A stretch of DNA of 64,000 bases from Micropterus salmoides (taxonomy: Eukaryota > Chordata > Actinopteri > Centrarchiformes > Centrarchidae): NCBI RefSeq assembly GCF_014851395.1, contig NW_024040040.1:19349000-19412999 (forward strand), written 5' to 3'. The position numbers and the translations under genes are program-made. The notes under the pieces were generated by a model that saw nothing but the letters and a program-made list of their open reading frames with translations, was not told where the DNA came from and did not search any database. Shown piece after piece: positions 20,471 to 43,400 of the stretch. Each line of letters opens with the position of its first letter. Positions within the stretch are counted from its first letter, which is position 1.

Positions 20471-23270
20471 AGTTGCCAGGACACCATCAGAGACTAAACC
20501 CCCCATAAAATGTTTTTTGTACAGATTAAACAAACAAGATAGGCCTACAATATAGCCTGTTAATGATTGAGCTTTAGAGGTGCAGGTGGGTGGATTCTGT
20601 TATTGTTGGACAGAGCCAGGTCAACTGTTTCCCCATTTTCCCGTTTTTAAGCCAAGTTAACTCACCAAACTCTCCACCAGAAGTAAAATATGTTAATACT
20701 TTGTCCACCACTGTAACTCAATATAGTGGAAACCTCATAGTGATCACAGTCACAGTGATCAAGTTTCTTTTATGCTGTACAGAATATGTGATAGACTTGT
20801 GAGAAAACTTTGGGCCTTTAGTAACTTATGATGGACGCTCAAGATAGTTTCTGGTGTTTAGTAGACTAAATGAGTGGCTGATTTCTTGAAAAAGAAAATC
20901 TGATTGGATTGGAAATGAATTTTTGCCACTGCCTTATTGTAAAGTGTACTCCGTGACCTACAGTATCTGCTGTATCCACTGATGTATCAAATTTAAATTT
21001 CATGCTCACTTGCACCTTTGAATGACAGCTAAATCTCTTCTTTATGTTTTGAGGATGTCTCGTCTCCCTTTGCACATTGAATTTAATTTATATTTTCATC
21101 TCTGTCTGTATTTGTTTAATGTCTTTAATGTCTCATGCAAAAACACTACACCAATGAACACTTTACGTAGCCTTAAAGGGGAATACGGAGAATATTAAAA
21201 GGGCAGTATGTTGCAAATACCTCTTTAAGCATGCATGTTGGAAGTTGCCTTATTATATCCATGCTGGAATTTTCATACAAGATGTACACATCTCCATATA
21301 GATACTGTACATTAGGATACAGTCACATTTGAGTCACTAATGAGTAGAAAAGAGGATCAGATCAGTCATCACAAAATCAATTACAGCATCGTCCTACATT
21401 CGAATGAAATAAAAGAGACATCAAAGACATCTTGCCTTCCTTATCAGCCAGTCATAAAGGACCCCTATAAGTCCCTGAACCCCATTTTGATAACCTACTG
21501 CCGCTTTATTCTCCCCATGCTCTGTCAGTGCAAAATGTAATGTGCATGTCACACTCTGTCATTCTTCATAAACATTGATTATAATTGTCCTGCCCTGAGT
21601 GAGGACTTCAATACCGGGCCAGTCTCACCCATGCTGACAAATGAAGGTACTCCCAGCTGTATTACTGTGACCTAAACACCACCTGAATGCTGTGAGAGCT
21701 TTGCAAAGCATCTATATGATTAAATGTGCAAAGTTCAGCCCTGTCAATTTTGCTGAAAGGCAGAATCATTGATTATATGGACTAGTGAAGCGTTTTAGCG
21801 TGCATGAGTTTGCTTTATTGTGACGTGATCCAAAATCACAAAGCACACTCGTAAATCAAAGCAGCCCAACACCAGTGTTTCTCTTGCTCCTGGGTAATCA
21901 GGGTGAAAGATTTACTTCACATTCTCTGGTGTTTAAGCTACTTGAAACTTGCCACGGCATTTGTTTAACACCCTTACTCATCTTGTCGGACTCCTGGCAA
22001 AATTCCTGCCCGGTAAGGCATCTTAAATAAATTCACACTCCTCAATAAGATCGCAATGATATGGAGCTGAGCCAATTTAGGGAACCTTTGTCAGGTAAGC
22101 ATTACTGAGTGACTCTGATTACAGTACGGTCTAGCTCTTTTATGAAAAGCGCTCAGAGATAACTGTTGTTGTGATTTGGCGCTATATAAATAAAATAGAA
22201 TTGAATTGAATTGATGCTGTCATTCTGTCTCATCTGCACTTCATGCCTCGTTTGTTGACCAGGTGACATTGTGAAGTCACTTTCTGAAAGCAGCACTGAG
22301 CTGCCCTACAGTATATACTGACCTCTTCAAAGCCACGCTCAGTACATTTGATAATGCTTTACTGCTGCAGAGACTGTCTGACATTGGATTTTGCTCACTC
22401 TGCTTTCACTCACGAGGGAGGACACAGCATGTTTTAGCACTGTGACCCCCATGTCCAAACTCAGGAGACTCCTCACACTCCCTGCTTCAAGACATTTGCA
22501 GCAACTTTTAGATTTGCACGATGTCTCCCTCATTGCTTTGACATCACTCCTTTGCATTATAGAGAAGGTTGTCTGTAAGCAGCTTACAGCAATGCTGAGT
22601 GATACCATGGACACGCTCCAACTTTAATGCCAAGCCAACACAGGGGCAGAGAATGCCTTTATGTTTTGGACGAGCCCAGTCGGACGAACCTGTATCAAAC
22701 TGATATTGAAGCTAAATGAACTAAGGAGAGCACAGTCTGAAGCACAGCAGGTGTATGAGCCACTTGATTTGCTGATGTCCTTTTTGGTATAGCTTTTGCC
22801 TCTGCGCATTCTGGGTTTAGAATAGAAACAAACATGATGCCAAGATTTTGCCCTCCCTTTGGTCCAGTGTATGGTTGGATACGCTGTAACAAAGGATGGA
22901 TGAAATCTTTTGTGCTTTTTAAGTGCAGCAGATTATCTGATCATTGGCTAATGTTGAGAGTCAGGTCAGATGTTTTGTCAGATGTAGGCTAGTTTAAGCC
23001 TCTCAGCTCGTTAAGGAGCTGGATGTCAACCTCATATGAATAACTGGCTCCAATAGAGAGTTATTGTGGGCAGTCTAGTTCATTTTCTGCAAAGAGAATA
23101 TCAGGTGATCAGCACCAGGAGCTCTTCCAAGCCTTGAATGCACACGAAGCTCTCCTTGTTGAAGCAGTGTAAAATATGAGCACCAGTGTTAGAAAATTAT
23201 AAAAAGTCAGAGGAAAAAGATTGTGTACATAAAAAGAGCCCAGGAATTACAACCATATTCTGCTCTTCAC
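20471..23270. other. No gene recognised
   Basis: Open frames are short and unconvincing. The one identifiable item is a LINE tail at 22130-22216. A weak likeness to reverse-transcriptase sequence in the reading LLQRLSDIGF near 22350 was not enough for a call. Confidence 0.4.
22130..22216 (+). mobile_element. L2-type LINE 3' tail
   Basis: The run AAAGCGCTCAGAGATAACTG, then TTGTGATTTGGCGCTATATA and AAATAAAATAGAATTGAATT is the characteristic 3' end of fish L2 elements, with a GAATT tail repeat. Nothing upstream is clearly element-derived. Confidence 0.65.
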
Positions 23271-23274
23271 TCTC

Positions 23275-23414
23275 ATGCCAGGAATCTGCACACAGGTGAG
23301 AGAGAGGGGAAGACAGGCAGCAAAGGGCCACAGGCTGGACTTGAACTTGGGCTGCTGCAATAAGGACCTAGCATTGTGCATGTGGTGCATGCTCTACTAG
23401 GTGAGCTAACCGCT
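23275..23414 (-). repeat. tRNA-derived SINE, inverted
   Basis: On the minus strand it begins GCGGTTAGCTCACCTAGTAGAGCATG (an A-box-like head), continues to a diverged T-loop region (AAGTTCAAGTCCAGCC) and then TGGCCCTTTGCTGCCTGTC followed by a CT-rich stretch (CCCCTCTCTCTC). This arrangement is a common tRNA-headed SINE of teleost genomes. Confidence 0.6.
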
Positions 23415-24934
23415 ACCTTTAGTATAACCTTTTTGCAGAGGGATGGACAGTAAGAGTGTGGAGGTCAAGATGGTGGACTAGCTTGTATGCAGGAGACTGG
23501 GGTTCATGTTGTGTCACAATTATTTGCAATTAATTCCTGCCTCTCTATGAACGGTAACCGCAATCTCTTGTTAACCCTAACTAATTTTTTTTGTTGCCTA
23601 ACCCTTTCCATTTCAGCAAGAAACAGCCAATCAATTAGCATCCCACTCTGCTGCACCACTAATGTTGAAGATAAAGATTAGACTTTGTAGAAACTTGATG
23701 AACCAGTCAGCAGTTTAAATCAGTTCACTGTCACATTCTAGGTCAGTGTTAAATGTTGTGTTAAACCCCCTTCCTGGTTGCACATGCTCATTATTGTGTT
23801 TCTCCTGCTGGCCCCCGCCTGCTTGGTCCTGCTCAGCACTTAAACATAACATACTTGTAAACATAACAGCAGCTTTTCTATGCTGAACAAATATAAAACC
23901 TTCATGGTTTAAAAAAAAAAGAGTAATACTTATGTTTCTCAGTTTTGCAGTTTACAGGTTTTTTTGTCTTTGTTGCATTACTGCAGTTGGCCACTGAAGC
24001 TTTCAGGCTGAGCCATACCCATTTCTCTTTATACCGTATATCTCTTTTAACCGTGTTATGGTGATGTGGCAGCTGAGGCTTACAGGTATCGTAATACTGA
24101 GTATTGTGCCATTGGACATACCTAACTGAGGCTGTGGCTTCTCAGTAATAAAGCTGAAGTAATCGAAACTGGTGGGTTTCCTTTTGTTTCCCTGTTAAAT
24201 TCCCTGCTTTAGTGATGACATGCGTTTTGTTTTTAATATAAATGAATATCCTTTCTTTGCAAAGCACTTCCTGACATTTTTTAATTTAATAATGAAATGT
24301 GAATACATTTGTCATGACTGTTGTGTAGCAGGACTCAGTCAGGCTCACCGTAAGCTGCAGGGGCAGCCCTTTGAACACACATCGCAAAGCTCTGGAGCGC
24401 TGCCAATGATTATGGCCTGCCTGTCTATCAACTTCTCGGACACGTTCTTGGCTCTCACACAAAAATTCTTAATCTACCCTTGAATCCAGCCCTGAACCCA
24501 GAAACCATTATCACTAAAACTTTGGGCATCCCCGTATCACCAGCATGAGACTTACACTTCCTGACGTCTTGTGCTCTGTTTTAAGCCATCAGTGTTCTCA
24601 CCCTTACACTTGGTTTCACTGCTCTGGCACACACCATATAATAAGGCCCGCTTTCTGTCCTTGAAGATCTTCTCAGCCTTAGAACAAATCCATACACAGA
24701 GCAACTTTTCTTCCCAAATCTCCTGAGGTTTTTATGAAAATCTCTGCCAGAAATCCTGTTGTTCATGAACTTTTCACCGGTTTAATGCATGCAGCTGCTA
24801 GGTTCAAGTCCTATTAGCATATCTAAAAAAACTGAAAGCGGCCTCTTGTTCTTCTGCCTGACCCATGCAAAGGTTCCTACAAATGAGCACAATTTAACAG
24901 AGTAAAAGATTGTGTATCACATGCATCCGATTCA
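23415..24934. other. No gene recognised
   Basis: No motif-bearing frame, splice unit or clear repeat was recognised in this stretch on either strand. Confidence 0.4.
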
Positions 24935-24939
24935 CTGCC

Positions 24940-25620
24940 TGTTAGGGCTGCCGCTGGCTGCCTTAGAGTAGTAGCTGTGTTCTGGAGTTCTCTGAAATGC
25001 AAATCTCAGCTGCGAGCACCTGTTGAGGATTGGTTCCTCTGGACCTGGAACCACCTACTTCCTGGTTGCTGTTTGCTGGCGTCTGATTGGTGTGGCTGAA
25101 GAGCCGACCAAACCTGCCAACCAGGACTCACCAATCAACACCAGCTGGCCTACAAATAGTTTGTGTTTCTGCATTTTGAGGCTACTGTGAGCCAGTGATC
25201 AGTTTGCCTTGTTGTTGGTTGTGTACCCTTGTGAATTTCTTGAGTGTTGGATTTACCTGTTTCTGTCGGTTGCCTGCCTAAGCGGCTTCTGTTAGAATCC
25301 TTGTAAACCACATAGTGTGAGTGGCACTCTTTGGGTTGAGCATTGTCTGTTTGGTTACTTTGCATTCTTGTAAAGCATGTAGGTACTGACCTCCTTTTGT
25401 TCAGTGTTTTTTTTTTGAGTAGAGAGCTGTCTTTGGACAATACCTCCTTTTGTTTCTGTTTTTTTGTCAGTACCTATATAGCCTCCTTTTGTTGTGTTTT
25501 TCTTGAGACAAATCATTTAATTAAACATTTGACTTTAACCTAAATTCAGTTGTCCTTACCCGCTTCATTCTATCCCAAATACCTTGTTACTGCCCTACCC
25601 TAATGAGCTGGGTTGTAACA
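24940..25620 (+). mobile_element. Solo LTR of a Ty3/gypsy-like element
   Basis: The 681-bp block begins TGTTAGGGCTG and ends GGGTTGTAACA, so its termini form the inverted repeat TGTTA/TAACA. It is flanked by a perfect 5-bp direct repeat CTGCC (24935-24939 and 25621-25625), the target duplication. It has no internal coding region, primer site or polypurine tract, hence a solo LTR left by recombination between two LTRs. Assignment to gypsy rests on the 5-bp duplication, the length and overall resemblance to fish gypsy LTRs. Confidence 0.8.
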
Positions 25621-25625
25621 CTGCC

Positions 25626-26826
25626 TATGGTGTGGATGTTCAACATCCACTCTGGCAAAGCAATTTGTAGGTTCAATGATGGGCCAGCTCAAACAAGATG
25701 TTGAAATGACTGAGGCTTTCGCTGCAGAGGGGAGAAAGCTTTAGATCTACTTTCTATCTCTCTGTTGCTGCCCTCCATACCTTTGTGTGGCTGTGGAAAT
25801 TTGACAGGGAAGTTACCAGGAAGGTGGTTTAAGTGTTTATAGAGAATAGAAGGAAAGGGGTGTTTAGTGGTTTAGGACTAACCGAGAGACGGAATTGCAC
25901 TGATTGGATGAAGGTTTGGGAGTAAAGCGAAATATATTGAGTGGGAAGGAATTAACCATGGAATGTAATATGTAAATTGATTGGATGAAAGGCAGCAGCA
26001 AAAAGTGTTTAAGGAGTGCCGGGACAAGGTGGCAGTGAACTTCAAGTAAAATAAATATATTTACAAGATTTGGGATGTGAGCTCAGGTCAATCTATTCCT
26101 GCAATTTACACATGGTGTTTTTTCTCTCGGTTCTCAAATACAGAGCATGTTGAGCATCGCGGTTATTTTTCAGCTATTGAAGGTTGCTCTCTCACTCGAC
26201 AGTGACTTGGTATTCACAGGATGACAATGTAAAAACAAAGGAAATACAAATTAAATATGGTCCACATTTCAGTGCTGGAAAATAAACTGTTGTGGTACAG
26301 TCATTAAATAAGGCTGAAAGAAGACATACAGTAAATATAAATTAATTTAATTACCCACACAACAGTATCAGACAGACATTCTTTATGTAAATGACTCATC
26401 CACATAGATATACATGTACTATTTATTCCTATGAGTTAAAACTCAAACCTGTACACACCTTACTATTAAATTAATTTTCAAATGTTTAATCCAGGAATGT
26501 TATAGGCGTTTATCTCAGGGGGTCCCCGAACCTTTCTTTGTCAACCACTGCACTACACAATAAGCATGCTGCAGCAGTTGATTGTATCACTGGAAATAAT
26601 TAATTGCCTATTGCTATCTTAAAGGATAAATGAGATTCCCATAATCACTTTGCCACTCAATAATTAGTTGTATTTAATAACTATCAAAATCTCCCCAGGG
26701 GGATTTTTGCTCAACATAGCCCCTTGTCAGCTTATGGTCCATCAGTCCTTACTGTGTACACAGGGACTGTGTAAAGTAATTAATATTCTGTAAGAAACAG
26801 CAAAAGAGAAACCAGAAAAAAAAGTC
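25626..26826. other. No gene recognised (downstream of pcbp3)
   Basis: No coding frame with a motif was seen. This is intergenic sequence between the solo LTR and the probable 3' end of pcbp3. Confidence 0.4.
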
Positions 26827-26837
26827 ACAGAAAGAAA

Positions 26838-26850
26838 AAATGAAACTTTA
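26838..26850 (-). terminator. pcbp3: Candidate pcbp3 poly(A) signal
   Basis: On the minus strand AAATAAAG is followed within about 30 bases by T-rich and GT-containing sequence (TTTCATTTTTTCTTTCTGTGA), the classical downstream element. If used, the pcbp3 3' UTR would be about 3.3 kb. Nearer sites (for example at about 27986) could also be used. Confidence 0.4.
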
Positions 26851-29800
26851 TTTGTTTTTTATACTTATCAACACTTTGAAATTAAAACCTATATAATTTA
26901 CTCACAACTAATATAGATCTGCACATTGCAAATAAATCAATCAAAAATAGTTACGAAGTCCTATCACTTTTTTCCCCAAACTGCAATACACACAAACAAA
27001 AGCTGAAAACAAAAAAAACCTGTCTAGTCATTCGTTTTTCCTGCTGTTGCTGCCACATGGAAAGTGGATGAAATTCAACAAGCTACACAGCTCTCCTGTA
27101 TCTATGCTAATAAGGAAATAATTGAATAAATAATTGCACATTGCACCCTATTATTGCATTAGTTGCAGTTTGTTTCAAAGTCTTAGTATACTCAGCCATA
27201 TACACAAATGTAAATACAGTTCAAACACTGAGTAACACATGAATATTGATGTTATTAAAATCACACTGCCATCACTTACAACTCAATATTCTTGCTTTGC
27301 GATCAAATTCATATGACACAATAAGATCTTTGTTAAATGCACACACCAGCTGTGCTAAAAAGCATTAGCAATCCTTGTTTGAAGCAGACATTTGAATGGT
27401 ACACATGCACTGATAACAGTTGTATAAAAGCCATAATACCCTTGAGGATGTTCTTTACTGGTACAGTACTGTTGGTAAAGAATGCCCTCTTAAGTATTAG
27501 CTATAACTGTTCTGAAAAGCAAGTTTGCCAAAATACATAATTTCAGTTTGTCCATTTGACAAACGTTCCCATTGAAGTACAAGCCATAACAACTCATAAT
27601 TAAAATAAAAAACACAAATTCATAGCACTACTACTTGTGTTCACATCAAAATGTAAGAATTATTGCAGAATAATCACTGACTATGCATTGTTCAGTATAG
27701 TGATACAGCATTTGGTCCATTTACATAATCACATTTATCATCAAAGCGCTTAAAGTAAAAGGAAAAGTTTGACATTTTGGGAAATACACTTATTTGCTTT
27801 CTTGCCAAGAGTTAGATGAGTAGGTTGATTCCACTCTCATTTCTGTATGCTAAATATGAAGCTACTGTTAGCAGTGCTTAGCCTAACACAAACACTGGAA
27901 ACAATTAGCCTGGCTTTGTCCAAAGGTAACAAAATTCACCTACCGGCACCTCTGGAGCTCAGTACTTAACAATTAACATGTTCTGATTTATTTCTGATTT
28001 ACTTATTTCATCATATTTTCAGCCCTCACAGAGTTTAAAATGTTTAGATAACTCTCCGCTGTATATGAAGCCACAACCAGGAGATCGTTACCTTAACTTA
28101 GCTTAGTATAAAGACTGAAAAGGAAACTGCTAGCCTGACTCTTGTAATTAAACAGACTAAATATTAAGCTTTATTAAGCTTTAGGTCCTGGTGAACTGAT
28201 TTTTTCAACTTTTTTTCCTCCTGTTTCCGGTCTTTATGCTAAGCTACACTAATCAGCTACTTGTGGTATCTTCTCATCTAACAAAGTGAACATTTCCCAA
28301 AATGTCAAATTTGTCCTTCAAGCTCAGTTTAAGCGACTGGATAAATAAAACTAAAGTAGTGGTATGTATGAAGAAACTGACACTGAAAATGCAGAATGTT
28401 GCTGTGTTGGACTGTAGATAATGTGATTCGACAATAACATTCAACAGCTGTTTGTATGTGTCAAAACTTAATTAAGCTCAGCAGAAGCTCAGAGATGACT
28501 CAAGCTGTCCAATAGTATTTAGAGCATCCTCAAGAGTAGAATACATGAGGGATGGTTGAAATACTGAATTAGTCCAAATACCATCCACACCTCCCTCTCA
28601 AATTAAATACAATACAACAAAACTAACTTAGCTTAAGTGTCATGATCAACAAACAAAAAGTCATATGTGCATCACCACACCATAAATAAATACATGCTGG
28701 TTTTACTGAAAACCAGTGAAGCAGGAAGTGTCATCCAACCTGTCCTTTTTTAAATAAAAACAATTAAGTTGCTGACATAGTCATGACAATAAAAAGACAT
28801 TCAAACCTAATGCGTCAAATCAACCGTATGACAACAAAAAAACATGACAAGATGAACAATCTTGAAAAAGAGACTGAGTGGTCACGTCCGCCCAGGCCCC
28901 GTGGGTTCCCCTCAACGAACCCCTGAACATTCCTTGGCCCAAAAAATACCATGCGGCTTCGTCCAAACGTTTAGGCCTCTTTGCCGTTAAGAGTCGGCTT
29001 CTTCCCCTTGCTTTTTGCTCTCTCAAAAGCCCCCCAAAAACCCAATTGTTTTGGGAGCAGCGTAGCGAATACTTTCCTAGACAAGGGAAGGAAGCCGAGA
29101 GGTTTGGACGCAACACTTGGCTTTTAAGTCCAACTAATTCCCCCCACATCAGAGGCAGTCCAGAGTAAAGTGTTGAATAGTCTATTGCATGAGCGTCGCG
29201 TAGTTGACTAATGTGCTAAGCCACAATAGTCCTTGTACAAAACAAATACAGTATACTAATAAGTTAGTAAACAATCATTTAAATTTTCAGTTAGTGTTTG
29301 AGCCACTGATTTTTCACTAATTTCCATTCATGCATCTATATACTAATAATCGGTGTTGATAGAAGGAGGCTATGTCGGAAAGTTTTTCATCTGGGCAGGG
29401 AGTAGGACTAGACGTGAATGGCCAAAAATGCTGAAAAAGTTTGTGGAAAAGAACAGGAGCGCAAAGATGTAATAATAACATTTGAAGGAGCACGTACACT
29501 GAACAGGTTTACTCAGATACACAACGATACAACATTGAAAAACATGCAATATAAGCAATAATGTAAATATAGGAAATTAACATGAGAAGGGAGGCTCTAG
29601 GAGTGATACCATTGGCTTAAAAGGGTCATGTGATGCAGCAAAGAGTCATGGGTAGAGATTGGATTTGTTAGTAGACAAAGATGCAAATTAGGACAAAAGC
29701 AGAACAGTCCAATTTTTTTTCTTTTTAAAATATTATCAAAATTTGATAATTTGGCTACATCCCACCACACACTCTGCCGATAGCATCACTGAGCAGCTGT

Positions 29801-30190
29801 AATATGCAATAACTACGTTCTACAAAACTGTTCAATCTTTTACTAGAACTTTTTTTACTTTTAAATGATGTTCTATGACGCAGCACTGACAGAGAGAGAG
29901 AGAAAGTAATAGATAGAGAGAGAAAAATAAGAAAGATTTAACACAAGTTGTTCCTAATAAACATTCAACATGCTTGAACAGTTCTCTAAAAAAACCTAAT
30001 CAACAGAGAGTTTCTTTTTTGTAATTTTTTTATAAATTGAACATGGCTCTCTGAAATCAACTTTGAACCAGGGCGGGAAGATGGTCAGGGGTTTTCAGAG
30101 AGCCAGAGCCAGAGTCCGAAGGGCTTCATCGGGGTTGTCTGCGGTAGTCAGTCATTGGAAAGGGCCAAACAGAGGAGCCAGTCAGGGATC
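26851..30190 (-). other. pcbp3: Probable pcbp3 3' UTR
   Basis: The span between the pcbp3 stop codon and the candidate poly(A) signal has no coding exon of its own. It contains a foldback MITE (27759-28319), a short GA-repeat (about 29890-29922) and a conspicuously GC-richer block at 28880-29160. Long 3' UTRs are usual for poly(C)-binding protein genes, but the extent here is inferred. Confidence 0.4.
27759..28319. mobile_element. Foldback MITE with long terminal inverted repeats
   Basis: The left arm starts AAGGAAAAGTTTGACATTTTGGGAAATAC; the right arm in reverse complement reads AAGGACAAATTTGACATTTT followed by GGGAAAT. The arms remain partly complementary further in (TTAGATGAG.., GAAGCTACTG.. 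against AGCTTAGCATAAAGAC). It matches a very common perciform-fish interspersed repeat known to me from the words GACATTTTGGGAAATA and AGTTAGATGAG. It lies inside the probable pcbp3 3' UTR, where it could form a hairpin in the RNA. Confidence 0.75.
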
Positions 30191-39646
<9,456 letters not shown>

Positions 39647-40033
39647 GTCAGGATTGGATGTGAAGGAAGGGGCGTGGTGACGTGAGAAAGGAGTTCAAGG
39701 GCCAACGCGAGTGTGATGGTGGAGTCAGCCAACCGGTCACCTGGCAAATTAAAAAGCAAATAAAGACACACCTGCTGAGTTTAGGATGAGCAGATAGTGA
39801 CTGGGACTGAGCTGTCTCCTGGCAGTAATGACAATATATTGTAGTACTTTGTTCAGACAGTTTAATGTTGATATTTAGCTACCAGGTGACAAACAACAGA
39901 ATACAAACCATGCAACTCTAATGCTAAGACTAAATATATTCTTTTTAAATTCACTTTAACCTGAGACTTTTCACATGTGTCACATGCTCGGTAAGTGTAG
40001 GATGACGGGAATAAAGTAAAGCTTTTGTTTTTC

Positions 40034-40052
40034 TTTTTTTTTTTTTTTTTTT
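40034..40052 (+). repeat. Poly-T run, 19 T
   Basis: A mononucleotide run upstream (in the plus sense, to the right) of the first coding pcbp3 exon. It may be the A-tail of an inserted sequence on the minus strand, but nothing next to it was recognised. Confidence 0.85.
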
Positions 40053-42627
40053 ACAAATGGAATTAACACAAGGCTGGATTACCAAGAGGGGAACTTCACC
40101 AGGTGCCCTGAAAGCTCCTGCTTTACTGAATAATTTATGCTAAATATTCACCACGAAAGCACAATATCAGTTTACATTCAAGAAAGGATAAGGCTGGTTA
40201 TATTAAATTTAAGTGTGTTAGTGTGTTTCTTCCCTACTCTGTCTGTGGCATTCATCACCAACCCCATTGGTTCCTGCTGAAGACATAAGTCTTTTAAAAA
40301 CGGGTCACAAATATACTCTTGTCCTAAGCAGTTTCCTAAAGTAGCAGGTCACTGTAGTTTTTAGCATGTGTTGCTCAAACAGGAGTAAGAAGTGGGTTGG
40401 TTGGGGACTATTTTCATCTGCGGATTTATACACATTTCATGTTCTAGTGACTATTTCTGACAGCAGTGTGGGGTATGTGGGACTGATGTAGCTCCATCGC
40501 AAGGAGGATTAAGATCTATCAGGCTTTGGATGCACACAATACTTGTTAGTAGATATATTCATTGTTGTTTTTGGTCTTTTCTTAAGAAAAATATAGAATA
40601 TCACCAAATTCATCTGTATAAGGTGATTGACATTGAGGCCATGTCTTAAAGATGTGCCTAAAATCTAGTTTTACAGACTTTATTATTTATTTTATTACTG
40701 ATTATATGTTGCATATTCCTCGACTAGTATTGTTAATCAAATTACCATACAGCAAAGCTGAGCCTGGTGCTATTTTAGTATAGAAAATGCACAGAAAGAG
40801 GGAGGAAAAGGCGTGTTAAGTGGGGCCCAGCATTTGATTTCTGCCGCCAGGGCAAAAATCCCCAGATGATGAAAGTCATTGTAGGATGTAAATATATATT
40901 TTCAGAGACATAATGAATAAACAAGCTGTGGTCTCCCTGTCTACAAAGCCTGATGCAGTACACAACTGTTTGCTTTAAAAACCATTGAAATGTAGGTCAG
41001 CATATGTCTCTTCAGTCACGAGATGAGCCATCGAACGTTGAGTGCCATATTTATTTTTATCGAGCCCATTTCAGCTGGAACCCATCTAATTCTGGCTGAC
41101 AAGTGATGTAATGACTCAAGCAAGACTTCAGTTTCGAGAGTGGCCACAAGAGGGCGCTGCAGCCCTGACATTGGATCTGAGCACTTCACGCACTGCATCC
41201 GTGGTTGGCTTGTTTTTAATCTGATGCAATTCAGAAACATATTTGAAAGGTTTTTTTTCTGTTAATGAAACAAACAGAAATGTCTTTAAACTGAACAGGC
41301 ATTTATATAGTGAGATTTTAGAGAATTTCCCAGCTTTAGTTACTATCTGTAAATGTCAACAGATAACAACATTATAATTGTTACTAAAATTAAATAAATT
41401 GTCATAGAATTATTGTAGAGTAGAAAATTCATTTAGAGTGTGAGACTGCCAGCTCTTGGTTTTTTAGATGATGATGATGTTCAAATTATGAAAAAAACGA
41501 TAAATTATACCAGCCAGATTCTGAGGGAACAGAGTGATAGCAGTGAGAGAGTTAGAAATTGGCCCTGAAAATGTAAAGTGAAAGGAATTCATATTAAATA
41601 TTTTCTATTTTTTGTTCTGTACCAAGGAAAATAAAGATACAGTCAGTCATAGAAGAAAAGTAAAACATATTGATGATTTTACTTGACATTTCACACCATA
41701 AACCTTCACATCTAATGCTGAGTTACAGTTTTCTACATTTTGAGTTTGATAAAATTACAAAACATTCAGAGGGAGATGAATAAAACTTTTGGTTCTCCAG
41801 CAGCCTGCTAGAAGATAATATGTGGGGGAAAAAAGCTCCTGAAGCAGCTGACCTTGACAGAAGAGAAAGATAAAGTCACTGTCTGCCAGTCAGAGGCACT
41901 GTTGCCATGCGGAAATGGAATTTCCGGCAATTATCTGATGGAATTTATAATTATGGTCTCTGCAGTTCAAACAAAATCAATGTAATGATTGGACTGACTG
42001 CATAAACTTGAAAAGTTATAGATGCTTTGGTCCAGGTTATCCAGTGGAAGGATTGTCTTTCTGCTGCTTGACCTTGCTGTCACCCTTTTGACACTTTAAT
42101 CACCAACACAAAACAACAATTTAACAGCTCCGCTGGATGGATCCTCTATCATTGGGAAGCCTTGAGAGACGATATGAAAGCTTAAAATTAAATGGTAGGA
42201 AAACACATCTGAAAACATCCAATAAATGCTTTTAAATATGTAAAATCAAGATGTCTAACATATTAAGCCACTGAGGGTCATTCACTACTAAAAGCTAAAG
42301 GAAGAAATACGACACAAGTTTAGGAATATTCTTTTTTTCCCCTCAACATTAATTTCAACAAAGAAGTCTTTCTTACCATTAACTTTGTTTAAATTTTTGG
42401 CATGGCCTTTATTTTTGATTTGTAGATATATGGTTGTTGATGTTTAATAATTGCACTCTTTTGAATTTCCCCTTAGAATAAAGTTCTATCTTATGGTGTT
42501 TTATCTTTTTTGTGTAAGTCTTGAACCATACAGGTAAAGCATAAAGTGCTTACCTTCAGTAAACCTGGTTGTACTTAAAAATCTTTAGATTCAGTTTACA
42601 TAAAACAGAGACTCTGGTATGAAAAAG

Positions 42628-43400
42628 TCAAGTGATAAATCAACTAATTGTTTCAGCTTTAACGAACACAACTTGATTGATCAATGAATTAGCTGGACTA
42701 AAACATCTTGAGAAGTTTAGGGAAGATGTTCTGGGTGTATTATGTTGACTGGTTGATCATATAGAAGCACACAATGAAAGCAAGGTAGTGACGGCATCAT
42801 CAGAGACTAAATATAGATAAGTCACTTAGTAAACAAACATTGATTCCACAAAGAAATTGAAAATTGTCTAATTGTTGCACCTCATTATCTATTATTATTT
42901 TCTTGAGTGATTGATTTTCAAGTTTCATCTTTAAAATGTCAAAAAATAATGAAAACATTCTGCTCACAATTCCCTAAAGCCCAAGATGATGTCTTAAGAT
43001 ATTCAGTTTACTGTGATGGAAGGTGAAGAAAACCACCTTTAAGAGTAACACACATTTTTGTTTAAAATATTATATGCATTAATAAATACACTGGCATTTC
43101 ATATTAATAGTGACATAACTTTATTTCTATATCATGTAGACACAGTTTTAAAAAAAAACAACAACTTTTGAATCATTAATATTACAATGGCACACAAAAA
43201 CCTTCCCTGAGTGGGGATAAAATCACTTTATATGTAAATAGACTGTATTATAGTGACATTTCTTAGATTTTTCTGCTGTTATAATATATTTTTAAAAAGG
43301 TGCTAAACAAGTAGTTCAGTGAGTATATCAAAATAGATAATTTCCTGTTGATCAACTAATCTATTAAGAGACTAATTATTTCAGCTTTAGTTTCTGTTGT
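42628..43400. repeat. Degenerate copies of an AT-rich fish repeat
   Basis: The words AAATGTCAAAAAATAATGAA, CACAATTCCCTAAAGCCCAA, GATGTCTTAAGATATTCAGT and GATCAACTAATCTATTAAGA occur in the order of a common teleost repeat that ends in CGATTAATCGACTAATCGTT-like sequence. A second such end lies at 42636-42660. The copies are heavily diverged. Confidence 0.45.

Noticed and set aside
22330..22640. Possible reverse-transcriptase fragment
   Set aside because: Only about ten residues (LLQRLSDIGF) look familiar; the following sequence does not continue the family pattern.
28820..29168. Open frames of 96 and 109 codons on opposite strands
   Set aside because: They overlap each other in GC-rich sequence, have no domain and lie in the probable pcbp3 3' UTR; the composition is reported as a finding but not as a gene.
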